Shown piece by piece: positions 11,149-23,127 of a stretch of 64,000 bases of DNA. The first letter of the stretch is position 1. Each line of letters begins with the position of its first letter. This stretch comes from Alphaproteobacteria bacterium (GTDB taxonomy: Bacteria; Pseudomonadota; Alphaproteobacteria; JAEULC01). The translations under genes and the position numbers were made by a program. The notes under the pieces were generated by a model that worked only from the letters and a program-made list of their open reading frames with translations, was not told the DNA's origin and did not search any database. The stretch is from assembly GCA_023150455.1 (NCBI GenBank), contig JAKLKW010000001.1, positions 1 through 64,000 on the forward strand, read 5' to 3'.

Positions 11149-11667
11149 ATGATCGGCTCGCGCGCAAAACGCCGCCTATCGGCATACGCCTTGGCGCTTG
11201 CCTCGACAACGCTCGCGTTCGCCACCGAGGCAAGCGGCTGCTCGCAGGACAGGGTCGCCGCCTACGTGCGCGACCTGAGCGAGATGTCGAGCTCCTCCGA
11301 GAAGTCCATCCGCTACCTCGTGCCGATGTTCCGCGATTGCGGCCAGGCCGCCATCGCCTCGGAGCTCGAGACCACGCCCGAATGGCTCGCGTCCATGCGC
11401 CGGGAGCTGCAGTCGCGGACGAATTCCGTGCCGGGCCTCAGGGAAACCATCGACAAGGGCCTGGCCGACCTCGGCAAGGCGGAGGCGACGCTGCAGCAGC
11501 GCTACGAGCTGGTGCTGGGCGGAATCGACTCCATGTACGATACGCGCTTTCCGCCCAAGTGCCGGCGCGAGCGCAACCAGGTCGTCTCCTCCATGAAGGC
11601 GGTGCGGCCGATGGTGCCGGACGCGATCCGCAAGCTCAACGAGTTCAAGGCGTGCCTGGCCCAGTGA
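11149..11667 (+). CDS. Hypothetical exported protein (~172 aa)
   Basis: ATG 11149: MIGSRAKRRLSAYALALASTTLAFATEASGC (signal-peptide-like), then a helical region with conserved-looking Cys residues. Confidence 0.6.
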   Translation: MIGSRAKRRLSAYALALASTTLAFATEASGCSQDRVAAYVRDLSEMSSSSEKSIRYLVPMFRDCGQAAIASELETTPEWLASMRRELQSRTNSVPGLRETIDKGLADLGKAEATLQQRYELVLGGIDSMYDTRFPPKCRRERNQVVSSMKAVRPMVPDAIRKLNEFKACLAQ

Positions 11668-11752
11668 GCGGCGGCGATGCTCCGATGATCGTCGACAGCG
11701 TCACGCCGGGCGGGCATTCCGGCGCGCGCGGACGCGATGCGGCCGGGCCGGC

Positions 11753-12496
11753 TCAGGCGGCGATCTGGATCAGGTTCCGCACCGTCAACAGCACGATCAC
11801 GACGGCGACCAGGACCATCAGCAGACGGTCCGGCAGCCGGCGGGCGGTATAGGCGGCGAGCGGCGCGGCCATGATGCCGCCGATGATCAGGCCGGCGATG
11901 ATGGGCCAGAGTTCCAAGCCGACCGTGAAGACGAACGTTCCCGAGACCGCCAGCGCAACGAAGAACTCGGCGAGACAGACCGAGCCGATCACGAGCCGCG
12001 GCGTGTCGCCGCGACCGATCAGCGTCGAGGTCACGATCGGTCCCCACCCGCCGCCGCCCGCGGCATCGAGGAACCCGCCCACCAGGCCGAGGGGAACAAG
12101 GCGGCGCGGCGCGGTCGTCGACACCGGGCGCCAACGTATGGCCCGCCACAGGATCACCATGCCCATGACCAGAAGATAGGCCGTGACGTAAGGCCGGATC
12201 GTCGAACCCGGTATGTTGGCCAGAAAAAAGGCGCCGGCCACGCCGCCGATCATTCCCGGGACGGCAAGCCTGCGGAACAGGCGAAAGTCGATGTTCCCCA
12301 TCCGCCAATGGGCAAGGCCGGATGCGGCCGTCGTGAAGACCTCGGCGGAATGCACGCTGGCGCTGGCGATCGCCGGCGCGATGCCGAGGGTCAACAGCGC
12401 CGTCGTCGAGGACGTGCCGAACGCCATTCCAATGGCGCCGTCCACAAGCTGTGCCAGGAACCCCACGGCAACGAAGACCGCAACGTCACGCCACAT
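11753..12496 (-). CDS. Sulfite exporter TauE/SafE family protein
   Basis: MAFGTSSTTALLTLGIAPAIASASVHSAEVFTTAASGLAHWRMGNIDFRLFRRLAVPGMIGGVAGAF is the TauE/SafE signature. Confidence 0.93.
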   Translation of the reverse strand: MWRDVAVFVAVGFLAQLVDGAIGMAFGTSSTTALLTLGIAPAIASASVHSAEVFTTAASGLAHWRMGNIDFRLFRRLAVPGMIGGVAGAFFLANIPGSTIRPYVTAYLLVMGMVILWRAIRWRPVSTTAPRRLVPLGLVGGFLDAAGGGGWGPIVTSTLIGRGDTPRLVIGSVCLAEFFVALAVSGTFVFTVGLELWPIIAGLIIGGIMAAPLAAYTARRLPDRLLMVLVAVVIVLLTVRNLIQIAA

Positions 12497-12620
12497 GACG
12501 GTCGATCCCGCATGGGCAAATCGACATGCGTGCTGTCGGGGCCCCGTCCGCGGGAGCGCCGATCATCGTCCGCAGGCAACCCGCCGGGGACTCTCGGAAA
12601 TCCAAGGCGGGCGCAACGGC

Positions 12621-13055
12621 CTATTTGATGAGGGTGACCGGACGCTTCGTGAGGTGCACGACCTTGGTCGCGACCGAGCCCAGCACGAGATTGCCGATCG
12701 CTCCCATGCCCCGCGAACCCATGATGATGCTGTCGCAGTCGAGCTTGTCCGCGTGCTTGGCGATCGCCGATGCCGTGTCGCCGACGAGGATCTCGCTCTT
12801 GTAGGGCACGCCGGCCTTCTTCGCCGTATCCTCGGCCGGCCGCAGGATCTCCCGGCTCTGCTTCTTCAGTATCTCCGCCCATTGCTCTTGCGAGATGTAG
12901 AGCTGGACCTCGCCGTACACGACCGGCTCGGGTTGAACCGTCACGAGGTGGATCTCGATCTCCTTGTCGGCCTTGGCGAGCTTCAGCGCATAGTTCAACG
13001 CGCGGGCGGCGCTTTCGGAACCGTCCATCGGCACCAGGATCTTGCGCACGGACAT
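12621..13055 (-). CDS. Universal stress protein (UspA family)
   Basis: MSVRKILVPMDGSESAARALNYALKLAKA...SIIMGSRGMGAIGNLVLGSVATKVVHLTKRPVTLIK, with ATP-binding G-x2-G-x9-G(S/T) motif. Confidence 0.95.
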   Translation of the reverse strand: MSVRKILVPMDGSESAARALNYALKLAKADKEIEIHLVTVQPEPVVYGEVQLYISQEQWAEILKKQSREILRPAEDTAKKAGVPYKSEILVGDTASAIAKHADKLDCDSIIMGSRGMGAIGNLVLGSVATKVVHLTKRPVTLIK

Positions 13056-13101
13056 CCTCCCCTCTGATGTGGTCGCACTATGCTGGGCGGCCCCGCGCCG
13101 T

Positions 13102-15438
13102 TCAAGCGGGACCGAGCCGCAGGATCGTGCGGGTCGCCGCGGCGACGGCCGGCGCCGAATACGCAAGCGGCACGTAGCGGCCCGCGGCCCAGGCCGCGGC
13201 GAGGGCGCCGGCTTGCGCGTCGCCCGCCACGCCCGACTGGCCGGGCGCGTTGATGCAGCGGCTCCGGTCCCAGTCGCCGACGTCGATCACCAGCCGCATC
13301 GCGGCGCCGTGCGAGACGGCAAAGTCGCTGCGATAGGTGGCGTTCATCACCGTGGTGGCGCCGCCGCCGAGCGGGAAGGGGCCGACCGACCACGAGGGAT
13401 CGGCCCCGACGGGATCGAGCGGATGCGCGAAGCGCATGCGATGGAGATCGCCCCAGCGCCAGGCAGCCGGGTCTTGGCCGAGCCGGGCGGCGCAGTCCCG
13501 CCAGGCGGCGGCGAGCGTGGTGCCGAGGAAAGCCGCGCGCCCGCCGGCCTGCCGCCAGAGCGGCGCCGCGGCATCCTCGAGCAGCGTGATCACGGCCTGG
13601 TTGTGCGGCGGCGTCGCCAGCGTGGCCTCGCGCGCATCCCCGGTCGCGAGCGCGACGAGGCCGGGCTTGAGATGGCGCGACCACCAGACCTCGTACAGCG
13701 CCGCGGCGGCGCTGTCGCGGTCCAGGCGATGGTCCCAGCGCGCCAGCAGCGCGCGCGCCGCGTCGGCGTCGCGAACCGGCGAGCCATCGCGATCGAGCGA
13801 CGCGACCACGGCCGCGGCGCGGCGTGCCGTGACGGAGACCTGGTCGGTCTGCAGCGCCATCGAGTCCTCGAGCCGGTGCCATGCGATGCCGGGCAGGACC
13901 TCGCGGACGCGCAGCGAGCGCGCCTCGTCGGACCACTCGAAGCCGATCGGATCGCGCGCGTGGTCCCAGTCGGCCGGCAGGTTGCACTCGTTCGCGGTGA
14001 AGACGAAGCCCGCCGGCGGGTCGCGGTCCTCCGCCCGGTCGGCCATCGGCCGGTTGCCCTGCCACTCGAAGCCTCCGTCGCCCGGCACCGGCAGCACGCC
14101 GTTCCAGTTCCGCCGCAGCGGCAGGTAGCCGGCCGTCAGCCGCGCGACATGGCCGTCGAGCCCGGCATAGGTCATGTTGACCGCGGGCGCCTTCCAGCGC
14201 GCGAGCGCGGCGCGGAACTCATCGAGGTTGCGCGCGCGCATGCCGGTGAGGCTCGCGAGATAGGGCGCGGCGCCGGGCTCGGACCAGACGCTCCGCAGCG
14301 CGAAGGCGCGCTTGCGCTCCGGCTCCTCCAGCAGCACAGCGCCGTGCCGCGAATAGGCCAGCGTCACGGCCTGGTCAGCTTCGCCCTTGACGGGAATGCG
14401 CTCCTCGACGCGCTCGAACCGCTCCCAGCCGCCGCGATGGCGGTAGCGCTCGGCGCCGTCGGTCTCGTAGACCATGATGTCTTCCTGGTCGGCGTCGAAG
14501 ATCGTCAGGCCGAAGGCGATGGCGCCGTTGTGGCCGAGCGAGATGCCCGGCACGCAGGGCTCGCCGGCGCCGACCGCGTCGAAGCCCGGCGCGGCCAGGT
14601 GCACGAGATAGCGCAGCGACGGCAGGGTGAGCGCGCGGTGCGGGTCGCTCGCCAGGATCGGCCGCCCGCTCGCGGTGCGGCTGCCATGGACGGCCCAGCT
14701 GTTCGATCCGTCGCTCGCGTCGACCGGCGCGATGCCGAGCTCGGTGACGCGGCTCCAGCGTCCCGCATCGGCAAGGGTTGCCGCCAGGCGCTCGCGGCCG
14801 AAGCTGACCGGCGCGGTCGCGAGCTTCATGATATCGAACAGCGCCGGCGGCGGGTCGGCGAGCTCGGGCGGCAGCTTCGTCGCGTCGAAGCCGGGATGGC
14901 GATGATGGCGCAGCCGGTCCGCCTGGTCGCGGCCGCGCCCGACGAGCTCCGCGCGCGCCGCCTCCGACGCGGCGTTCTGCGCCAGCCCGTGCGTGCGGAT
15001 GCGCACGACGTCCTCGGGCGCCCAGCGTGCCGGCCGCGTGCCCATCAGCGCGAACTCCGGCGGCAGGGCGGCGGCTCCGGCATCGATCAGGTCGAGCCAG
15101 GCGTTGATGCCCTCGACGAAGCGCGTGCAGATCATGCGCGCATCGTCGGCATAGGACGACCATTCGGCATCCATGTCGCCGCGGTAGAGGAAGCGGCGCG
15201 CGACCCGGTCCTGCGCCAGGTAGCCCGGGCCGAAATCGCCCGCCAGCAGCCCGAGCCCGCGCTTGCGCCAAAGGTCGATCTGCCACAGGCGGTCGCGCGC
15301 GGCGTTGAAGCCCTGCGCGAGGAAAAGGTCCTCGAGCGACTCCGCGGCGATATGCGCGATGCCCCAGGCGTCGACGCGGATGGTCGCCGGCCGCTCGAGG
15401 CCGGCGACGCGAAGCTTCTTTTCGGAGGGGTGCTGCAA
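13102..15438 (-). CDS. Penicillin acylase family protein (Ntn hydrolase), probable TTG start
   Basis: IRVDAWGIAHIAAESLEDLFLAQGFNAARDRLWQIDLWRK; nucleophile region DGSNSWAVHGSRTASGRPILASDPH; C-terminal family features. TTG at 15438 follows aggaaaag at RBS spacing; no ATG start fits the homology start. Confidence 0.88.
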   Translation of the reverse strand: MQHPSEKKLRVAGLERPATIRVDAWGIAHIAAESLEDLFLAQGFNAARDRLWQIDLWRKRGLGLLAGDFGPGYLAQDRVARRFLYRGDMDAEWSSYADDARMICTRFVEGINAWLDLIDAGAAALPPEFALMGTRPARWAPEDVVRIRTHGLAQNAASEAARAELVGRGRDQADRLRHHRHPGFDATKLPPELADPPPALFDIMKLATAPVSFGRERLAATLADAGRWSRVTELGIAPVDASDGSNSWAVHGSRTASGRPILASDPHRALTLPSLRYLVHLAAPGFDAVGAGEPCVPGISLGHNGAIAFGLTIFDADQEDIMVYETDGAERYRHRGGWERFERVEERIPVKGEADQAVTLAYSRHGAVLLEEPERKRAFALRSVWSEPGAAPYLASLTGMRARNLDEFRAALARWKAPAVNMTYAGLDGHVARLTAGYLPLRRNWNGVLPVPGDGGFEWQGNRPMADRAEDRDPPAGFVFTANECNLPADWDHARDPIGFEWSDEARSLRVREVLPGIAWHRLEDSMALQTDQVSVTARRAAAVVASLDRDGSPVRDADAARALLARWDHRLDRDSAAAALYEVWWSRHLKPGLVALATGDAREATLATPPHNQAVITLLEDAAAPLWRQAGGRAAFLGTTLAAAWRDCAARLGQDPAAWRWGDLHRMRFAHPLDPVGADPSWSVGPFPLGGGATTVMNATYRSDFAVSHGAAMRLVIDVGDWDRSRCINAPGQSGVAGDAQAGALAAAWAAGRYVPLAYSAPAVAAATRTILRLGPA

Positions 15439-15675
15439 GACGAGGACGCTTTTCCTGTCGGATGGCCAGGTCGCGCCGGGGGGGGGGGCCGGTCGGCGCG
15501 TCGAAAAGAAGATCGAATCCCAATATTGCACGAGACGGCGCGCGGCAACTGTGTCCGATTTCGCACATCCGGCCTTCGCGATGCCGGCCGGCCGGCCAAC
15601 GCCGCTAAAATTAACCTTTTGCCAACCCTGTTGGCCGAAGCTGCGGCCCCAGCGCGGCAGGACGGCGCGCCACCG

Positions 15676-16647
15676 ATGTCGGTTCGCGAGATCGATATGC
15701 TCATGGAAGGTAAGGACGAACTCGCCCGGTCGGCGATCGCCCAGCGGGTCGGCCACCGCCTGTCGACGGAGGGCGTGGACGAGGCCGAGCGCCGCGGCGC
15801 CGAGGCCCTGGCGAAGCTGCTGGCCAACGACGCGGTGGAGCGCGTGCGCTCGGAGCTGTCGAAGGCCATCCGGCACGCCAAGTACCTGCCGCGCGACATC
15901 GCGCTCAAGATCGCCCATGACGTCGATTCGGTCGCCTGCCCGTTTCTCGAGGTCACCGAGGTCTTCTCCGAGAGCGATTGGCATCAGATCGTCCTGACGA
16001 TCTCGCGCACCGCCATGGTCGCGGTCGCCCGGCGCGCCAGCATGCCGGAGAGCCTCGCCGTCACGCTGGCGGAGCTCGGCGACCTCACGGTCGCGGAGAC
16101 GCTGGTGGAGAACAAGGCGGCGCCGATGACGGGTCTCGTCTGCGGCACGCTCATCAACCGCTTCGAGACCGACGTGTCGTTCCTGGAGAAATTGGCGCGG
16201 CGCGAGGACCTGGTCATCGAGATCGTCGTCCGGCTGACGAGCAAGGTTTCGGCCGCGGCGCGCGAGAAGCTGCTGCGCGCCTACAACATGGCCGACCATA
16301 CCGAGGTGATCGGCGCCGAGGCCGAGGTCGGATCGCTGCTTGCGGTCGTGCGCGAGACGCCGCTGACGGGTATGACGGCGCTCGTCCGCTCGCTGCGCCG
16401 CGAAGGCAAACTCACGGATCTCCTCATCCTGAACGCCGCCGACGAGAACCTGGTCGAGTTCGTCGCCGCCGCGCTGTCGGATCGCGTCGGCATCCGCGTC
16501 GAGCAGGTCCGCGGCGTCCTGCTGCACGCCGCCCATCGCAACGTCATCGACCTGCTGGCCAAGGCCGGGATCCCGGCCGCGCTGCACGAGAACTTCTGGA
16601 ACGCGCTGGCGGACGCCCGCCGCAAGGAGCAGGGCCAGCCGCGCTAG
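15676..16647 (+). CDS. DUF2336 domain-containing protein
   Basis: ARSAIAQRVGHRLSTEGVDEAERRGAEALAKLLANDAVERVRSELSKAIRHAKYLPRDIALKIAHDVDSVACPFLEVTEVFSESDW is the DUF2336 signature. Confidence 0.85.
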   Translation: MSVREIDMLMEGKDELARSAIAQRVGHRLSTEGVDEAERRGAEALAKLLANDAVERVRSELSKAIRHAKYLPRDIALKIAHDVDSVACPFLEVTEVFSESDWHQIVLTISRTAMVAVARRASMPESLAVTLAELGDLTVAETLVENKAAPMTGLVCGTLINRFETDVSFLEKLARREDLVIEIVVRLTSKVSAAAREKLLRAYNMADHTEVIGAEAEVGSLLAVVRETPLTGMTALVRSLRREGKLTDLLILNAADENLVEFVAAALSDRVGIRVEQVRGVLLHAAHRNVIDLLAKAGIPAALHENFWNALADARRKEQGQPR

Positions 16648-16832
16648 CCCGCCCGGCTTCCCTCCAGGAACTCGCGATAGCAGCCCAGCTCGATCTCGCC
16701 GAGCAGGTTGTCGCGCTTCGGCGCCTTGTCGGCGGCGCGCACAAGGCCGGAGACGCGATGGCCGGCGGCGAGCAGCTTGTGCGCCACCGTGCCGCCGATA
16801 GAGCCGCTCGCTCCGGTCACGAACACATGCAT
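16644..16832 (-). pseudogene. Truncated NAD(P)-dependent epimerase/dehydratase (atypical SDR) remnant
   Basis: 62 aa: MHVFVTGASGSIGGTVAHKLLAAGHRVSGLVRAADKA begins like an extended SDR Rossmann fold, then runs into unrelated sequence and a stop. Confidence 0.6.
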
Positions 16833-16864
16833 GGCGATCGCCTCCTTGACCCCACAGGTCGGAA

Positions 16865-18162
16865 CTATCCGCGCGCGTCCTGGAAGCGATAGTAGGCCGT
16901 CGCGGCCGCGGAATAGAACCGCCGCAATCCCGGAAACGGGATGCGGGCGATGGGTTCGATCGGCAGCGGCATATCGCGCTCGGCGCCGCCGAGCGCGAGG
17001 TCGGCGAGAACCCGGCCGAAGGCGCTGGCCCAGGCGACGCCCTTGCCGTTGCAGCCCATCGGGATGATGAGCCCTGGCGCGGGCTCGTGCAGGCGCGGCC
17101 AGCGACCCGGAGTGACCGCGACGAAGCCGCCCCAGGCATGCGGCAGGGCCGTGCCCCGGAGCTCGGGATAGAGTTTGTCCAGCATCAGGCGCTGATGGCC
17201 GAACGAACCGGGCCCGCGGGCCGGCGTCTGCGTGCCGCGGCCGCCGACCACGAGCCGATGATCGCGATCGACCCGGAAATAGCGCAGCAGGTTGCGCATG
17301 TCCGACACGCATTGACCCTGCGGCAGGATGCGCCGGCGCTGCTCGCCCGAGAGCGGCGCGGTGGCGATCTGGAAGCTCTGCACCGCCACGAAGCTGGCGG
17401 CGAGGCCGGGCACCAGCCCGTCGCTGTACGCGGTCGTCGCCACCACGACGCGCTCGGCGGTCACGGCGCCTTGCGCCGTGCGGCAGGTCCAGCCCGCGGC
17501 GCCGCGTTCGAGCGCCGTGACGCGGCTGCCGCAGTGGATGCGCACGCCGAGGCCCAAGGCGCCGCGCGCGAGCCCGCGGGCATACGCGAGCGGCTGCACC
17601 GAGCCGCCGCGCCGGTCGATCCAGCCGCCGACGTATCCCGCCGCGCCGGTCAGGCGTCGCATCGCGTCCCGGTCGAGCATTTCCACGGGCGCGCCGAACC
17701 GGCGCCAGGCCGCGACGCGCCGCTCGGACTCGGCGAGCGACGCGCCACCATGCGCGGCCTGGATCCAGCCTGTGCGTATCGGGTCGCAGGCGATCGCGAA
17801 GCGGTCGACCAGGCGCCACACCGCGTCGGCCGTCCCTGCGCCGAAGGCGTAGAGGCGCTCGCCGCGCGCCGCGCCGTACACCGCGTCCAGGTCCCGGCGG
17901 AAATGGCGCAGGCCCGGGATCACCTGGCCGCCGTTGCGGCCCGACGCACCGGAGCCCGGCTGTTCGGCCTCGAGCACGGTTACCGAAGCGCCGCGATCGG
18001 CGAGATGGATGGCGGTGCCGAGGCCGGCGTAACCGGCGCCGATCACCGCGACGTCCGCACGCGCGGCGCCGGCGAGCGGTGGGCAGTCCGGCGGCGGCTC
18101 ACGCGCGGTCTCGGCCCAGAGCGGGCGGGAATGGCGGTCCCAGTCCGCCGAGCGGCCGTGCC

Positions 18163-18166
<4 letters not shown>
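16865..18166 (-). CDS. FAD-dependent oxidoreductase, gamma-glutamylputrescine oxidase (PuuB)-like
   Basis: ADVAVIGAGYAGLGTAIHLADRGASVTVLEAEQPGSGASGRNGGQVIPGLR; C-terminal HAWGGFVAVTPGRWPRLHEPAPGLIIPMGCNGKGVAWASAFGRVLADL. Start ATG overlaps the stop of the upstream gene (18163). Confidence 0.9.
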
Positions 18167-19763
<1,597 letters not shown>

Positions 19764-19767
<4 letters not shown>

Positions 19768-20576
19768 GCCGCTGCCATGCGCGGGTCGAGCCGGTCGCGC
19801 AGCGCGTCGCCCAGGAGGTTGACCCCGAGCAGGGTCAGCGCAATGCAGGCGCCCGGCGCGATGCTGAGCCAGGGCGCGGTTTCCATGTAGGGGCGCGCGG
19901 CCGAGAGCATGTTGCCCCAGGTCGGGGCCGGCGGCGGCACGCCGAGGCCGAGGAAGCTGAGCGCGCTTTCCGCCAGCACGACCCAGCCGAACATGCTGGT
20001 CGCCAGCACGGTCAGCGGCGCGATGCAGTTCGGCAGGACGTGGCGCAGCACCGTGTAGACCTCGGAATTGCCCATGCTGCGCGACGCCTCCACGAACTCG
20101 CGCTCGCGCACCGACATCACGGTCGCGCGCACGACCCGCACGACCGACGGCGCATAGGCGAGCCCGAGCGCCAGCACGATGCCGTACTTGTTCGGCCCGA
20201 TCACCGCCATCAGCCCGAGCGCCAGCAGGATGCCGGGAAAGGCGAGCAGGGCGTCGTTGACCGCCATCAGCGCGCGGTCGGTCCAGCCGCGCGCGTAGCC
20301 GGCCAGGAGCCCGAGCGCGGCGCCGGCGGTCACCGCGAAGGCCACGGTCAGGAGTGCGACGAGCGTGCTGGTCGCCGTGCCGGCCATGATGCGGCTCAAG
20401 ACGTCGCGGCCGAACTCGTCCGTGCCCAGCAGGAAGGCCGGGGACGGCGGGTGGAGACGCGCGCGCAGGTTGGGCATCAGCGGCGCGACGGGCGTCCAGA
20501 CGGTCGCTAGCAGCGCCACCGCGGCCAGCAAGGCCATCAGCATGCCGCCGAGCAGGGCGTTGCCGCGAAGCCTCAT
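19764..20576 (-). CDS. Dipeptide ABC transporter permease, DppC-like
   Basis: LLGTDEFGRDVLSRIMAGTATSTLVALLTVAFAVTAGAALGLLAGY; EFVEASRSMGNSEVYTVLRHVLPNCIAPL. Confidence 0.94.
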
Positions 20577-21517
20577 TCCGCCGTCACCCGCGGATCGAAC
20601 AGCGGGTAGAGCAGGTCGATCACGAGGTTGACCAGGACATAGACCAGGATGGCGAGCAGCATGCAGCCCTGCACGACGGGGTAGTCGCGCGCGAAGATGG
20701 CGTCGACTAGGAGCCGGCCGAGGCCGGGCAGGGTGAACACCGTCTCCACGACCGCGATGCCGCCCAGGAGATTGCCCAGGATCAGGCCGATCAGCGTCCA
20801 GGTCGGCGCGAAGGCGTTGGGCAGCGCATGGCGCCACAGCACGCCCGACTCGGGCACGCCCTTGGCGCGGGCATGGGTGATGTACTCCAGCCGCAGCACC
20901 TCGATCGTGCTCGCGCGCGCCATGCGCGTGATGACGCCGCTCTCGATCAGCGCAAGCGTGACGACGGGCAGGATCGTGTATTGCAGCGCCCGCCACGGAT
21001 CCTCGACGAAGGGCACGTAGCCGATCACAGGCAGCCATCCGAGCTTGACGCCGAACAGCAGCAGCAGGAGCAGGCCGAACCAGAAGCTCGGGACCGACAG
21101 CAGCAGGGTCGAGCCGGCGACGATCGCGAGGTCGGCGAGGCTGTTCTGCCGCCAGGCCGCAAGCAGCCCGGCCGGTACGGCGATGCTCGCGGCGATCGCG
21201 ACGGCGACCAGCACGATGCCGGCCGTCACCTGGAAGCGTTCGACCAGGAGCGGCAGCACCGGCAGGTCGTTGGCGAGCGAGCGGCCGAGATCGCCGTGCG
21301 CGACGTTGCGGAGCCAGATCAGGTATTGCACGGGCAGTGACCGGTCGAGGCCCATGGCGCGGCGCAGCTGATCGAGCTGCGCCGGGTCGCCCTGGTCGCC
21401 GAGCATGAGCTGGGCCGGATCGCCCGGCACCAGCCGCATCAGCACGAAGACGGCGATCGAGACGAGCAGCAGCGTCGGCACGGTCATCGCCACGCGCTTG
21501 GCGATGTAGGCCCGCAT
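20573..21517 (-). CDS. Dipeptide ABC transporter permease, DppB-like
   Basis: MRLVPGDPAQLMLGDQGDPAQLDQLRRAMGLDRSLPVQYLIWLRNVAHGDLGRSL; EYITHARAKGVPESGVLWRHALPNA. Confidence 0.95.
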   Translation of the reverse strand: MRAYIAKRVAMTVPTLLLVSIAVFVLMRLVPGDPAQLMLGDQGDPAQLDQLRRAMGLDRSLPVQYLIWLRNVAHGDLGRSLANDLPVLPLLVERFQVTAGIVLVAVAIAASIAVPAGLLAAWRQNSLADLAIVAGSTLLLSVPSFWFGLLLLLLFGVKLGWLPVIGYVPFVEDPWRALQYTILPVVTLALIESGVITRMARASTIEVLRLEYITHARAKGVPESGVLWRHALPNAFAPTWTLIGLILGNLLGGIAVVETVFTLPGLGRLLVDAIFARDYPVVQGCMLLAILVYVLVNLVIDLLYPLFDPRVTAE

Positions 21518-21545
21518 CGGCGCCGCGGTCCCGCCGCCGCCTGCG

Positions 21546-23102
21546 CTACTCGATCGAAACGCCCCACAAGCGCGGCACGCCGATGACGAACGACGCGTAG
21601 CCCTTGACCTGCTTGCGCGTCACGCCGGTCTCCATGCCGTTGTAGAGCACGATCATCGGCCGGTCGGCCTGGAACCTGGCATAGAGCTGGTCGAAGATCG
21701 CCTGGCGCTTGGCGCGGTCGCCGACCGCCAGCGCGTCCTGGATCATCGCGATCGCCTCGGGATTGTCCCAGACCTTGCGCGGCTGCGTCGCTTTCGGGCC
21801 CGTGATCATCTCGAAGCTGAGCGCCGGGTCGAGCCGCGCCGAATAGAGGAACGACATCATCTGGTAGTCGCCCTTGCTGTACTTGTCGAGCATCGTCGCC
21901 CAGTCCAGCACCTCGATCTCGGCGTTGATGCCGGCCGCCTGCATCATCGCCTGGGCCAGCACCGCCGTGTCGAAGCTGGTCGGATAGCGCTTGGTGGCGA
22001 CGATCTTGATCGCCTGGCCCTTGTAGCCGGCCTCCGCCAGCAGCTTCTTCGCCAGCGCCAGGTCCTGCTTCGGCACGGCCTGGTGCGCCGCGGTGTGGAA
22101 CGGGCTCGCGGTCGGGATCGGCGAGGCGTTGGGCCTGGCCTCGCCTTCGGTCACGGCCTTCACGATCTCGGTCGTGTCGAGCGCGGCCAGGATCGCCTTG
22201 CGCAGGCGCACGTCGCCGACCTGCGGGTCCTTGGTCTGGAACAGGATGCCGCTCATGCTCATGGTCTGCGTCTCGTGGACCGCGACCTCGGGCCGCTTCC
22301 TCAGCTCCGCCGCGTCGGCGTTGTTGGTATCGGGCAGGAGGTCGACCGAGCCGCTGAGCAGCGCCGCCTTCGCGGCCGCGGCGTCGGGGATGACGACGAA
22401 GCGCAGCCTGTCGACCAGCGGCGTCTTGTTGCCGGTATAGCCGTCGCGCCGGCCGGGCCGGGCGGCGTAGGCGGTGTTGCGCAGCAGCTCGACGTATTCG
22501 CCACGCTTCCATTCGCCGAGCTTGAACGGGCCGGTGCCGATCGGCTGGACCCACTTGCCGTCCGGGCCGACCGAATCGCGGTGGTAGATGCCGGTGCTGC
22601 CGCAGTCGACGCGCGCCATCACCGTCAGGAACAGCGCGCTGGGCTTGGCCAGCGCGAAGACGACCGTGCGCGGGTCCTTGGCCTCCACGCCGGTCACCTT
22701 CATGAGCCCGCGCCCGTCGAAGTCCGGCGCGCAGCGCCACTTGGTCGCGGGGTCGGCATAGCGCTTCCAGGCCCAGACCACGTCGTCGGCCGTCAGCTTC
22801 GCGCCGTTGTGGAAGGTCACGCCGTCGCGCAGCGTGAAGGTGTAGGTCGTCGCGTCTTCGGAAACGGCGATCTTCTCCGCCAGCATCGGGCCGACCGTGG
22901 CGTCTTCCTTGAACGCGACCAGGCCCTCGATCATGTGCTGGACCACGGCGTCGGTGTTCTCGTCGCGGTTGGTCCCCGGATCGGTCGAGCGGATGTCGGA
23001 GTTCAGCCGCACGCGGATCGTGCCGGCTTGCGCCCAGACGTCGCCCGCCGCGGCCGCGATCAGGGCCGTCGCGGCCACCGCCGCCGTCATCCAGTGCCTC
23101 AT
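21546..23102 (-). CDS. Peptide-type ABC transporter substrate-binding protein (SBP family 5)
   Basis: Signal peptide, TIRVRLNSDIRSTDPGTNRDENTDAVVQHMIEGLVAFKEDATVGPMLAEKIAVSEDATTYTFTLRDGVTFHNGAKLTADDVVWAWKR. Confidence 0.95.
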   Translation of the reverse strand: MRHWMTAAVAATALIAAAAGDVWAQAGTIRVRLNSDIRSTDPGTNRDENTDAVVQHMIEGLVAFKEDATVGPMLAEKIAVSEDATTYTFTLRDGVTFHNGAKLTADDVVWAWKRYADPATKWRCAPDFDGRGLMKVTGVEAKDPRTVVFALAKPSALFLTVMARVDCGSTGIYHRDSVGPDGKWVQPIGTGPFKLGEWKRGEYVELLRNTAYAARPGRRDGYTGNKTPLVDRLRFVVIPDAAAAKAALLSGSVDLLPDTNNADAAELRKRPEVAVHETQTMSMSGILFQTKDPQVGDVRLRKAILAALDTTEIVKAVTEGEARPNASPIPTASPFHTAAHQAVPKQDLALAKKLLAEAGYKGQAIKIVATKRYPTSFDTAVLAQAMMQAAGINAEIEVLDWATMLDKYSKGDYQMMSFLYSARLDPALSFEMITGPKATQPRKVWDNPEAIAMIQDALAVGDRAKRQAIFDQLYARFQADRPMIVLYNGMETGVTRKQVKGYASFVIGVPRLWGVSIE

Positions 23103-23127
23103 CGTGCTCTCCTCTGTTCGCGCTTTT

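Noticed and set aside
13042-16647. 1201-aa + strand ORF, and the 1345-aa - strand ORF at 13102..17139
   Set aside because: High-GC readthrough. Only 15676..16647 (+) and 13102..15438 (-) carry recognisable domains; the rest is antisense or upstream low-complexity Arg/Ala/Gly translation.
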